Below are positions 19,845 through 27,416 of a DNA stretch of 64,000 nt, in pieces. This stretch comes from Micromonospora sp. NBRC 110009 (GTDB taxonomy: Bacteria; Actinomycetota; Actinomycetes; Mycobacteriales; Micromonosporaceae), in NCBI RefSeq assembly GCF_030518795.1, contig NZ_CP130427.1, forward strand, positions 3,472,001 through 3,536,000. The letters run 5' to 3'. The notes below the pieces were generated by a model. The model was not told where the DNA came from. It worked only from the letters and a program-made list of their open reading frames with translations, and made no database searches. The translations under genes and the position numbers were made by a program. Position 1 is the stretch's first letter; every line of letters begins with the position of its first letter.

Positions 19845-20648
19845 TCCTGCCCGGGGCGGGGTCAGGGCCCCGCCCAGCAGGGCGAACGCATCCGGGATGA
19901 CGGTGTTCCAGTAGCCGAAGTTGTGCCGGCCGTCGGTCCACTCGGCGCGTACCGGCCGCTCGGGCAGCGCCCGGGTCAGGGCGCGGACGTCCTTCAGGAA
20001 GTTGTCCTGCCGGCCGCACCAGAGCCCGACCGGGGTGCCGCGCAGCTTCCCGGCGCCGGCGAAGACCGCGTCGCCGGGGCGTACGGCGGGAGAGAAGGCG
20101 GCCACCGCGCGCAGCCAGCCCGGGTACGCCTCGGCGAGCAGCAGCGCGCCGCTGCCCCCGGTGGACCAGCCCCAGACGGCGAGCCGGCTGCTGTCGAAGC
20201 CGCGCCGGGCGCACCAGGTGGGCACCTCCTCGCGCACCATCCGCTGCGGGTCGTCGGTCCCGGAGGGGTGCCAGGAGTTCCGGGGACCGGTGGCCCCGGC
20301 GAGCACGAAGGGCGGCGCGCCGCGGCGTACCGCGTCGGTGAGGAAGCGGGCCAGCCCGAGTCGGCCGAAGTCCCGGGGCGTGGCCGAGGCGCCGTGCAGC
20401 ACGAGGCAGACCGGGAGGCCCCGGCCGTCGCCGTACCCCTCGGGGACGGCGGTCCAGAAGTCCACCTCCCGGCCCCGGGCGTTGGACGCGATGCGGATCA
20501 GCCGCGCGTCACCGGCCGGGACATCCGGCCCCGAGGGGTCCGGTTCGGCGCGGGAGAGTTGCCGCGCGGTAAGCCCACCGATCACGCCGGCGCCGGCCAC
20601 CCCGGCACCTGCGGTGAGCAGCGCGCGCCGGGTCAGGAGGTGAGCCAT
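19842..20648 (-). CDS. Tat-exported alpha/beta-hydrolase (esterase D/antigen 85-like)
   Basis: 268 residues. The N-terminus LTRRALLTAGAGVAGAG is a twin-arginine-type signal or anchor. The hydrolase domain has VCLVLHGASATP, the nucleophile elbow GWSTGGSG, a late Asp region (WCGRQD) and DGRHNFGYW with the catalytic His. This resembles esterase D, feruloyl esterase and mycolyltransferase-fold proteins. The substrate cannot be named; membership of the antigen 85 superfamily does not by itself imply mycolic acids. It converges on the dehydrogenase gene. Confidence 0.8.
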   Translation of the reverse strand: MAHLLTRRALLTAGAGVAGAGVIGGLTARQLSRAEPDPSGPDVPAGDARLIRIASNARGREVDFWTAVPEGYGDGRGLPVCLVLHGASATPRDFGRLGLARFLTDAVRRGAPPFVLAGATGPRNSWHPSGTDDPQRMVREEVPTWCARRGFDSSRLAVWGWSTGGSGALLLAEAYPGWLRAVAAFSPAVRPGDAVFAGAGKLRGTPVGLWCGRQDNFLKDVRALTRALPERPVRAEWTDGRHNFGYWNTVIPDAFALLGGALTPPRAG

Positions 20649-20670
20649 GCCGGCGAGTGTGCCACCTGCG

Positions 20671-20726
20671 GGTTAGGAAGGGTCCCTTGCTATGCACCAG
20701 GCGTTAACCGGGGGCCCTTCCTTGCA
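20671..20726. repeat. Intergenic palindromic repeat (REP-like)
   Basis: A 56-nt element with inverted ends AGGAAGGGTCCC (20675-20686) and GGGGCCCTTCCT (20711-20722), pairing at 11 of 12 positions around a TTGCTATGCACC...GCGTTAAC core. From memory, similar elements recur between genes in Micromonospora and Salinispora. Here it separates the esterase promoter from the end of the ABC permease gene. Confidence 0.6.
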
Positions 20727-20729
20727 CCG

Positions 20730-21575
20730 TCAGCCGTCGCGCCTGGTGGTCCAGCGGAAGGTGGTCAGGCAGAGTGCCAGGCCGATCACGCACCAGAGGC
20801 CGAGCACCAGGGCGACCCGGCCCAGTTCGAACGAGCCGCCCGGCTCCTGCCCGCCGAAGCTGTCCGGCAGGAAGACCGAGCGCAGCCCCTGGCACATCCA
20901 CTTGAGCGGGAAGAGCGCCGCCACCTGCTGCATCCAGCCCGGCAGGCTGGTGAAGACGAAGAACACGCCGGAGATGAACTGGAGCACCAGCGCCACCGGG
21001 GTGACCACCGCCGAGCCGCTGCGGGCGGTGCGGGCCAGCGACGAGATGGCGATGCCGCACAGGGTGCAGGCGGTGACGCCGAGGACCGCGACCCAGCCGA
21101 AGGTCGCCCACTTCGCGGCGGTGTCCGGCAGTTTCAGGTCGAACAGCGCCACCGAGACGGCGAGCAGTAGTGCGGTCTCCGCGACGCCGATGGCCACCAC
21201 CATGATCACCTTGCCGGCGAACCAGACCCACTTCGGCATCGGGGTGCCCCGGTAGCGCTTGAGCACGCCCCGGTCCCGCTCGATCGGGATCCAGATGCCG
21301 AGGTTCTGGAAGCTCACCGTCATCAGGCCGGTCGCGATCATGCCGGTGATGAAGTACTGGGTGTAGCTGACCCCGGGCGCGATCTCGTCGTTGAAGATCG
21401 CCGCGAAGATAAGGATCATGATGATCGGGAAGCCCATCGTGAACACGACGGACTCCCGGCTGCGCAGGAACTGGGTGATCTCCAGCCGCCCCTGGCGCAG
21501 CGCCAGGGCGCCCGCCCCGAGCCGGCGGGCCGGTGCGGCGGCCACCGGGGCCGCCGGCTTCGTCGTGGTGGTCAT
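20730..21575 (-). CDS. ABC-2 type transporter permease
   Basis: 281 residues with six predicted membrane helices and the ABC-2 family layout: a cytoplasmic N-terminus (LEITQFLRSRESVVFTMGFPI), a first large loop with IPIERDRGVLKRYRGTPMP, and a C-terminal block of helices. It overlaps the ATP-binding subunit by 4 nt, forming a two-gene exporter operon. Similar pairs export drugs or lipids; the cargo is unknown. Confidence 0.88.
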   Translation of the reverse strand: MTTTTKPAAPVAAAPARRLGAGALALRQGRLEITQFLRSRESVVFTMGFPIIMILIFAAIFNDEIAPGVSYTQYFITGMIATGLMTVSFQNLGIWIPIERDRGVLKRYRGTPMPKWVWFAGKVIMVVAIGVAETALLLAVSVALFDLKLPDTAAKWATFGWVAVLGVTACTLCGIAISSLARTARSGSAVVTPVALVLQFISGVFFVFTSLPGWMQQVAALFPLKWMCQGLRSVFLPDSFGGQEPGGSFELGRVALVLGLWCVIGLALCLTTFRWTTRRDG

Positions 21576-22420
21576 CGGTGTCCGATCATCCGCAGGTAGA
21601 CGTCTTCCAGGGTCGGCCGGGTGACGGTGAGGCCGGGGACCTCGCCGCCGAAGCGCGCGGCCAGCTCCGCGACCAGCGCCGTGGGCGTCGCGGTCTCCGC
21701 CGTCTCCGGCGTCCCGTCCGGGGTACGCCAGGAGACCGTGACCAGCCCCTCCTGCCGGTTGCCGAGCCGCTGCGGCGGGGCCACCTCGATCACCTGGCCG
21801 GCGGCGATCACGCCCACCCGGTCGGCGAGCGCCTCGGCCTCGTCCAGGTAGTGCGTGGTCAGCACGATGGTGGTGCCGGCGGCGGCCAGGTCGCGGATCA
21901 GGTCCCAGAACCCCCGCCGGGCCTCCGGGTCGAACCCGGTGGTCGGCTCGTCCAGGAAGAGCAGCTCGGGACGGCCGATGATGCCCAGCGCCACGTCGAG
22001 CCGGCGCTTCTGCCCGCCGGAGAGGGTGTGCGTACGGGCCCGGGCCTTGGCGCCCAGCCCGACCCGCTCGATGACCTTGTCCGGGTCGTCGGCCTCAGGG
22101 TAGAAGCCGGAGAAGTGCCGGACCACCTCGCCGACGGTCAGCTCGTCGAACTCGCCGGTGCCTTGGAGCACGATGCCGACCCGGGAGCGCCAGCGCGGGT
22201 CCGGGTGGGCCGGATCGGCGCCGAGCACGCGTACCTCGCCGGCGTCGCGCTGCCGGTAGCCCTCCAGGATCTCCACCGTGGTGGTCTTGCCGGCGCCGTT
22301 CGGGCCGAGCAGGGCGAACACCTCGCCCCGCTGGACGTCGAGGTCCACGCCGGCCACCGCGACGTTGTCCCCGTACGCCTTGCGCAGTCCCCGTACGGAG
22401 ATCGCGAGCTCGTCATCCAT
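21572..22420 (-). CDS. ABC transporter ATP-binding protein (DrrA/CcmA-like)
   Basis: 282 residues. Walker A LLGPNGAGKTTTVE, signature LSGGQKRRLDVALG, Walker B LLFLDEPTTGFDP, and the switch His in VLTTHYLDEAEALADR are all present, so it should be an active ATPase. The C-terminal 60 residues form a substrate- or permease-interaction extension typical of the DrrA type. It is translated first and overlaps the permease gene by 4 nt. Confidence 0.93.
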   Translation of the reverse strand: MDDELAISVRGLRKAYGDNVAVAGVDLDVQRGEVFALLGPNGAGKTTTVEILEGYRQRDAGEVRVLGADPAHPDPRWRSRVGIVLQGTGEFDELTVGEVVRHFSGFYPEADDPDKVIERVGLGAKARARTHTLSGGQKRRLDVALGIIGRPELLFLDEPTTGFDPEARRGFWDLIRDLAAAGTTIVLTTHYLDEAEALADRVGVIAAGQVIEVAPPQRLGNRQEGLVTVSWRTPDGTPETAETATPTALVAELAARFGGEVPGLTVTRPTLEDVYLRMIGHR

Positions 22421-22545
22421 GACGTCCAGTGTGCGACTCCGGCGGGCCGGCCGGCGGCCCGGGGTGTGGTGGTGTCGGCCATGTCGCGCCGCTCGTGCCC
22501 GTCGGTCCGCTCCATGGACCTGTGTGGTTTTCCACAGCCCGTTTT

Positions 22546-22563
22546 ACTGAACGGTAACTTAAA
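22546..22563 (-). promoter_or_regulatory. Acyl-CoA regulon operator, site 6 (divergent member)
   Basis: On the minus strand it reads TTTAAGTTACCGTTCAGT. The CGTTCAG half matches the other sites; the other half is weak. It overlaps a TAACTT box (22555-22560) and ends 8 nt before the ethylmalonyl-CoA mutase ATG. Confidence 0.45.
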
Positions 22564-22571
22564 CTCCGGCC

Positions 22572-24578
22572 ATGGACGAGAAGGCTCCCTCAGGGCGGCT
22601 GCCGGAGCGCGACCGGCCCTGGGTGATGCGCACCTATGCCGGGCACTCCTCCGCCGCGGCCACCAACGCGCTCTTCCGCCGCAACCTGGCGAAGGGGCAG
22701 ACCGGTCTCTCCGTCGCCTTCGACCTGCCCACCCAGACCGGGTACGACCCGGACCACGAGCTGGCCGCCGGCGAGGTGGGCCGGGTGGGCGTCCCGGTGG
22801 CGCACCTCGGCGACATGCGGGCCCTCTTCGCGGGCATCCCGCTCGCCGAGATGAACACCTCGATGACCATCAACGCGCCCGCGATGTGGCTGCTCGGCCT
22901 CTACGGCACGGTCGCCACCGAGCAGGGCGCCGAGCTGGCCCGCTGCGCCGGCACCACGCAGAACGACATCATCAAGGAGTACCTGTCCCGGGGGACGCAC
23001 ATCTTCCCGCCGGCGGCGTCGCTGCGGCTGACCGCGGACGTCATCGCGTACACGCTGCGCGAGATGCCGAAGTGGAACCCGGTGAACATCTGCTCGTACC
23101 ACCTCCAGGAGGCCGGCGCGACGCCGGTGCAGGAGGTCGGCTTCGCCCTGGCCACCGCGGTCGCCGTGCTCGACGCGGTCCGCGACGCCGGCCAGGTGCC
23201 CGCCGAGCGGATGGGCGACGTGGTCCAGCGGATCTCCTTCTTCGTCAACGCCGGGGTGCGCTTCGTCGAGGAGATCGCCAAGATGCGCGCCTTCGGCGCG
23301 CTGTGGGACGAGATCACCCGCGACCGGTACGGCGTGACGAACCCGAAGCAGCGGCGCTTCCGGTACGGCGTCCAGGTCAACTCGCTCGGCCTCACCGAGG
23401 CCCAGCCGGAGAACAACATCCAGCGCATCGTGCTGGAGATGCTCGGCGTCACCCTCTCCCGGGACGCCCGGGCCCGGGCGGTGCAGCTCCCCGCCTGGAA
23501 CGAGGCGCTCGGCCTGCCCCGCCCCTGGGACCAGCAGTGGTCGCTGCGGATGCAGCAGGTGCTGGCGTACGAGTCGGACCTGCTGGAGTACCCGGACCTG
23601 TTCGAGGGCTCGCACGTGATGACCGCGTTGGTCGACGACATCGTCGCCGGCGCGCGCGTCGAGCTGGAGAAGGTGCTGGAGATGGGCGGCGTGGTGGCCG
23701 CCGTGGAGACCGGCTACCTGAAGAGCGCCCTCGTCGCCTCGCTCGCCGACCGCCGGCGGCGGATGGAGGCGGGCAGCGACGTGGTGGTCGGGGTCAACCG
23801 GTTCACCGAGACCGAGCCGTCGCCGCTGACCGCGGCCGGCGCCGAGGCGATCGAGCAGGTGGATCCGGCCGTCGAGGCGGCCGCCGCGGCCGCCGTACGC
23901 GAGTGGCGGGCCGGCCGGGAAGCGGCGGCCGTGGACGCCGCGCTGGCCCGGCTCCGCGCGGACGCCGCGACCGCGGCGAATCTGGTGCCGGCGACGCTGG
24001 AGTGCGTGCGGGCCGGGGTGACCACCGGCGAGTGGGCCGGCGCGCTGCGCCAGGTCTTCGGCGAGTACCGGGCTCCGACCGGCCTGTCCGGCGCGGCCGG
24101 GGCCGGCGGCGACCCGGGGCTCGCGGCGGTCCGCGAGCGGGTCACCGCGACGGCGCGCGAGCTGGGCAGCGGCCGGCTGCGGCTGCTGGTCGGCAAGCCC
24201 GGCCTGGACGGGCACTCCAACGGTGCCGAGCAGATCGCGGTACGCGCCCGCGACGCCGGCTTCGAGGTGGTCTACCAGGGCATCCGGCTCACCGCCGGGC
24301 AGATCGTGGCCGCCGCCGTCGAGGAGGACGTGGACCTCGTCGGCCTCTCCGTGCTCTCCGGTTCCCACCTGGCCGCCGTGCCGGCCGTGCTGGACGGGCT
24401 GCGCGCCGCCGGGCGGAGCGACCTGCCCGTGGTGGTCGGCGGCATCATCCCGGCCGGCGACGCGGACGAGTTGCGGGCCGCCGGGGTGGCCCGGGTCTTC
24501 ACCCCGAAGGACTTCGCGCTCACCGGGATCATCGACGACCTGGTGACGGTGATCCGCGAGGCCAACGGCCTGTCGTGA
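22572..24578 (+). CDS. ecm: Ethylmalonyl-CoA mutase
   Basis: 668 residues. B12-dependent mutase converting ethylmalonyl-CoA to methylsuccinyl-CoA. The catalytic barrel is at about 1-500 and the B12 domain at about 525-665, with the cobalt-binding D546-G-H548 in KPGLDGHSNGAE. The substrate-carboxylate residues known from methylmalonyl-CoA mutase are kept: Tyr in MRTYAGH (Y22) and Arg in EYLSRGTHIFPP (R140). The short N-terminus and RTYAGHSSAAATNALFRRN are typical of the MeaA/Ecm branch. Methylmalonyl-CoA mutase itself would be longer, with a small-subunit partner. It is separate from the crotonyl-CoA carboxylase gene at 40774 but shares its operator type. Confidence 0.9.
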   Translation: MDEKAPSGRLPERDRPWVMRTYAGHSSAAATNALFRRNLAKGQTGLSVAFDLPTQTGYDPDHELAAGEVGRVGVPVAHLGDMRALFAGIPLAEMNTSMTINAPAMWLLGLYGTVATEQGAELARCAGTTQNDIIKEYLSRGTHIFPPAASLRLTADVIAYTLREMPKWNPVNICSYHLQEAGATPVQEVGFALATAVAVLDAVRDAGQVPAERMGDVVQRISFFVNAGVRFVEEIAKMRAFGALWDEITRDRYGVTNPKQRRFRYGVQVNSLGLTEAQPENNIQRIVLEMLGVTLSRDARARAVQLPAWNEALGLPRPWDQQWSLRMQQVLAYESDLLEYPDLFEGSHVMTALVDDIVAGARVELEKVLEMGGVVAAVETGYLKSALVASLADRRRRMEAGSDVVVGVNRFTETEPSPLTAAGAEAIEQVDPAVEAAAAAAVREWRAGREAAAVDAALARLRADAATAANLVPATLECVRAGVTTGEWAGALRQVFGEYRAPTGLSGAAGAGGDPGLAAVRERVTATARELGSGRLRLLVGKPGLDGHSNGAEQIAVRARDAGFEVVYQGIRLTAGQIVAAAVEEDVDLVGLSVLSGSHLAAVPAVLDGLRAAGRSDLPVVVGGIIPAGDADELRAAGVARVFTPKDFALTGIIDDLVTVIREANGLS

Positions 24579-24593
24579 CGCGCGTCGGGCCCG

Positions 24594-24890
24594 TCAACGG
24601 CTCGCGTACGTCTGGCAGTCGGCCAGGTCCATCTGCGGCCCGACGGTGATCGCCGGGGCGTGGCACTCCAGGTCGGAGTTGTGCTGGCAGTCGGCGCGGC
24701 TGCAGGCGCCGACCTGGGCCACCGCCTGCTCCATGCCGCCGCGCACCGGCAGTTCGACGAAGGTGTGGCAGTGCGCGTGATCGCTGCTGCCGATCGTGAT
24801 GGCGAACGCGTGGCAGTCGTTGGTGTGGTTGTAGGCGCAGGACCTGACGGCACACTCCTGGACCCGGGGCATCTCCATCGCTGCGGTCAT
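24594..24890 (-). CDS. DUF1540 protein with two Cys-rich repeats
   Basis: 98 residues holding two copies of a Cys/His motif: CAVRSCAYNHTNDCHAFA with CHTF, and CSRADCQHNSDLECHAPA with CQTY. DUF1540 domains are about 40 residues and probably bind a metal; two in tandem make this protein. Function unknown. The ATG was chosen over upstream extensions because a strong AAGGAGGG lies 8 nt before it. It converges on ecm with 15 nt between the stops. Its promoter region carries an inverted repeat (24926-24940). Confidence 0.85.
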   Translation of the reverse strand: MTAAMEMPRVQECAVRSCAYNHTNDCHAFAITIGSSDHAHCHTFVELPVRGGMEQAVAQVGACSRADCQHNSDLECHAPAITVGPQMDLADCQTYASR

Positions 24891-24925
24891 GGTGGCGACC
24901 CTCCTTAGGCATCTTGAGCCGATTT

Positions 24926-24940
24926 TAGGCGTTTGGCCTA
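24926..24940. promoter_or_regulatory. Inverted repeat at the DUF1540 promoter
   Basis: TAGGC-GTTTG-GCCTA, a perfect 5-bp inverted repeat. On the minus strand it is followed by TAAAAT-like -10 sequence (24922-24927), so a bound protein would block transcription. It does not fit the 19-bp iron-box spacing. From here to 25095 I see no gene or other structure. Confidence 0.45.
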
Positions 24941-25095
24941 TTCGTCTTGATGGCTTTGCCATCGTCTCTGGTCGCCGTCCCGCGTCGTGCGTCCCCGCCG
25001 CCCGATACTGCGGCGCGGCGCCGTCCGCGCCCGGTGTCCGGCGCGATGTCCGGATGTGGCGTCCGCTGCCGGCCGTAGATGCGCGGTCTGCGCCG

Positions 25096-25381
25096 AGTGT
25101 CCGGTTCCGAGGGTGGCCGGCGGCATCCCGGGGCCGGAATGGTGGGTGGGCGGGGGTCGTTGAATCCCGTGTACGGCCGAGGAAGACCACCCGCCGAGGC
25201 GGGTGCCGGCCCCCCGGAATGATGGCGGGCCGCCGGTCGTTACACATGGTCCCGGCGCCGCGAAGAGGCCCCGCCCCGCGCGCCGGATCCCCCCGAAGAC
25301 TTCTTGAGCGCCTGACGGTGCTTGCGCACGAAGCCGACCCCCATCGGCGTGTGCGCCAAACCCCCGAATGGAGCTTTGATC
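25096..25381 (+). promoter_or_regulatory. Conserved 5' regulatory leader of secreted protein, copy 2
   Basis: Homologous to 15469-15766. Shared blocks are 25121-25163 and 25214-25299, plus the last 30 nt before the ATG. The equivalent hairpin is 25188-25205 (CACCCGCC against GGCGGGTG, 7-8 bp); it differs in sequence from copy 1 but keeps pairing, which argues for RNA or cruciform structure under selection. The leader is shorter than in copy 1 because a T-rich stretch is missing. Confidence 0.6.
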
Positions 25382-25966
25382 ATGAACACGATGCTGCGTA
25401 AGAGCGTGCTCGGTATTGCTGGTCTCGCGTTCGCCGGTGGTCTGGCCGCCGGTCCGCTGCACCACGAGGCCACCCCGACCACCGCCGTGACCGAGGCCGC
25501 GGTCGTGCAGGCCGACAAGCCCGACACCAGCAAGCTGATTCCGCATGGTGTGCAGGGCGCCCAGTCGCGCATCGACCTCTCCGATGAGCAGGTCGCGAAT
25601 GCGAAGGCGATCATTGCGGCGACGAAGAAGGCGGGTCTGCCGGAGCGGGCCGCGGTGATCTCGATCGCCACGAGCCTGCAGGAGTCGAAGCTGGAGAACC
25701 TGGGCCACCTCGGCGACGCCAACGACCACGACTCGCTGGGCCTGTTCCAGCAGCGCCCCTCCAGCGGTTGGGGTACGCCGGAGCAGATCACCAACCCCGA
25801 GTACGCGACGCTTGCGTTCGAGAAGGGTCTGAAGCAGGTCGACGGGTGGCAGGACATGCCGCTGACCGAGGCCGCCCAGACCGTGCAGGTCTCGGCCTAC
25901 CCGGACGCCTACGCCCAGTGGGAGCAGCAGGCCGCCGACCTCGTCGCCCAGCACTGGAACAGCTGA
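25382..25966 (+). CDS. Secreted lysozyme/transglycosylase-like protein, copy 2
   Basis: 194 residues, paralogue of the gene at 15767. The mature domain (from about residue 58) differs from it by only a few residues, for example EYATL in place of EYSTL. The N-terminal linker differs (HHEATPTTAVTEAAVV), and the signal peptide cleavage site is less clear than in copy 1. The ATG at 25382 is used because it matches the paralogue and has GGAGC at the right distance; an upstream in-frame start at 25322 lies in the conserved leader. Likely cell-wall acting by the same argument as copy 1. Near-identity in the 3' part suggests recent duplication or gene conversion. Confidence 0.75.
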   Translation: MNTMLRKSVLGIAGLAFAGGLAAGPLHHEATPTTAVTEAAVVQADKPDTSKLIPHGVQGAQSRIDLSDEQVANAKAIIAATKKAGLPERAAVISIATSLQESKLENLGHLGDANDHDSLGLFQQRPSSGWGTPEQITNPEYATLAFEKGLKQVDGWQDMPLTEAAQTVQVSAYPDAYAQWEQQAADLVAQHWNS

Positions 25967-25986
25967 CAACCACACAAGCGCACCAA

Positions 25987-26026
25987 GCCGCTGGCCGGCA
26001 CCCGAACACGGGTGCCGGCCAGCGGC
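25987..26026. terminator. Terminator after secreted protein copy 2
   Basis: A perfect 18-bp stem (25987-26004 with 26009-26026) around an AACA loop, the duplicate of the copy 1 terminator. It also serves the convergent DUF4126 gene. Confidence 0.88.
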
Positions 26027-26052
26027 ATCTGTGCGTACCGAAGCAGGAGCGG

Positions 26053-26673
26053 TCAGACCCGGAACCCCGCGGCCCGAGCCGCCGCGCGCTCCCGACGCCG
26101 GTCCTTGCGCCGCCGCAGGAACCAGAAGAGGAACGCGACGAAACCGAGCAGGAAGGCCAGCACCAGCACCGGCAGCAGGATCGCCACCACCGACATGATC
26201 GCGCTGGTGGCATCCTCGGCGGTGCCGGCGACCGGCGCGCCGAAGCCGGCGGTGGTCGCGTTGATGACCGGGCGGGCCGCCGACTTCAGCAGGTGCACGC
26301 CGAGCGCGATCAGCACGCCGACCACGACCGGCACCCACTGGTGCGAGGAGAAGAAGGTGTCCGGGTCGCTGACCGTGACGGTCTGCGAGCTGGAGCCGGC
26401 GCCGAACGCCAGGCCGCCGGCGGTCGGCCGGACGACCGTCTGGATCACGTCGTTGGCGTGGTCCACCACCGGCACCTTGTCGGCGACCACCTCGACGGCG
26501 AGCAGCACGGCGAGGATCACCAGGACCCAGCCGTTGCCCAGCCACTGCCAGCCGCTGGGCAGGTCGACCAGGTCGGTGTAGCGCGCCAGCAGACCCATGA
26601 GGAGCAGCGGGATGTAGGCGTTCAGGCCGGCCGAGGCGGCCAGGCCGGAACCGGTGAGGACTTCGAGCACCAT
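26053..26673 (-). CDS. DUF4126 family integral membrane protein
   Basis: 206 residues with about five membrane helices; the N-terminus [31 protein letters not shown] is the DUF4126 signature. The C-terminus is an arginine-rich cytoplasmic tail ([17 protein letters not shown]). Function unknown. I start at the ATG at 26673; the upstream extension to 26796 runs through the nucS start region and is unlike the family. It diverges from nucS with 68 nt between the starts. Confidence 0.8.
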   Translation of the reverse strand: MVLEVLTGSGLAASAGLNAYIPLLLMGLLARYTDLVDLPSGWQWLGNGWVLVILAVLLAVEVVADKVPVVDHANDVIQTVVRPTAGGLAFGAGSSSQTVTVSDPDTFFSSHQWVPVVVGVLIALGVHLLKSAARPVINATTAGFGAPVAGTAEDATSAIMSVVAILLPVLVLAFLLGFVAFLFWFLRRRKDRRRERAAARAAGFRV

Positions 26674-26741
26674 CTCAATATCGCACCGGTCCGCCAGTGG
26701 CGCTCGTCGGCGACGCCCGGGTGCTCCGCTACCCTCGTCGG

Positions 26742-27401
26742 GTGCGGTTGGTGATTGCGAAGTGCTCGGTGGACTACGTCGGACGACTCTCGGCACACCT
26801 GCCGTTGGCCACCCGGCTGCTCATGGTGAAGGCGGACGGCTCGGTGTCGATCCACGCGGACGACCGGGCGTACAAGCCGCTGAACTGGATGAGCCCGCCG
26901 TGCCGACTGGAGGAGGCACCCGGGGTGTGGCGGGTGGTCAACAAGGCCGGCGAGGAGCTGCGGATCACCCTGGAGGAGATCTTCCAGGACACCTCGTACG
27001 AGCTGGGCGTCGACCCGGGCCTGCGCAAGGACGGCGTCGAGGCGCACCTGCAGGAGCTGCTCGCCGCCAACCCGCAGACCCTGGGCGAGGGCTTCACGCT
27101 GGTCCGCCGGGAGTACATGACCGCCATCGGCCCGGTCGACCTGCTCTGTCGGGACGCCAACCAGGGCGCGGTCGCGGTCGAGGTGAAGCGGCGCGGCGAG
27201 ATCGACGGCGTGGAGCAGCTCACCCGCTACCTCGAGTTGATGAACCGCGACCCGCTGCTCGCCCCGGTGACCGGGGTCTTCGCCGCGCAGGAGATCAAGC
27301 CGCAGGCCCGGGTGCTCGCCACCGACCGCGGCATCCGCTGCGTGGTGGTCGACTACGACAAGCTGCGCGGCATCGAGCGCGACGAGCTGACCCTCTTCTG
27401 A
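26742..27401 (+). CDS. nucS: Endonuclease NucS (non-canonical mismatch repair)
   Basis: 219 residues. Actinobacteria lack MutS/MutL and use NucS to cut mismatched DNA. The N-terminus [20 protein letters not shown], the block [17 protein letters not shown] and the nuclease core with GPVDLLCRD and VAVEVKRRG (RecB-like D...ExK) are all characteristic. The C-terminus ends in DELTLF, resembling a sliding-clamp-binding peptide. The GTG at 26742 is used because known NucS proteins begin at this RLVIA strand; the ATG-type start 45 nt upstream adds unrelated residues. Confidence 0.95.
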   Translation: MRLVIAKCSVDYVGRLSAHLPLATRLLMVKADGSVSIHADDRAYKPLNWMSPPCRLEEAPGVWRVVNKAGEELRITLEEIFQDTSYELGVDPGLRKDGVEAHLQELLAANPQTLGEGFTLVRREYMTAIGPVDLLCRDANQGAVAVEVKRRGEIDGVEQLTRYLELMNRDPLLAPVTGVFAAQEIKPQARVLATDRGIRCVVVDYDKLRGIERDELTLF

Positions 27402-27416
27402 GCCGGCCGGCCGGGG

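Noticed and set aside
24926..24940. IdeR/DtxR iron box
   Set aside because: Inverted TAGGC/GCCTA halves are too close together (TAGG-N7-CCTA) for the 19-bp iron box.
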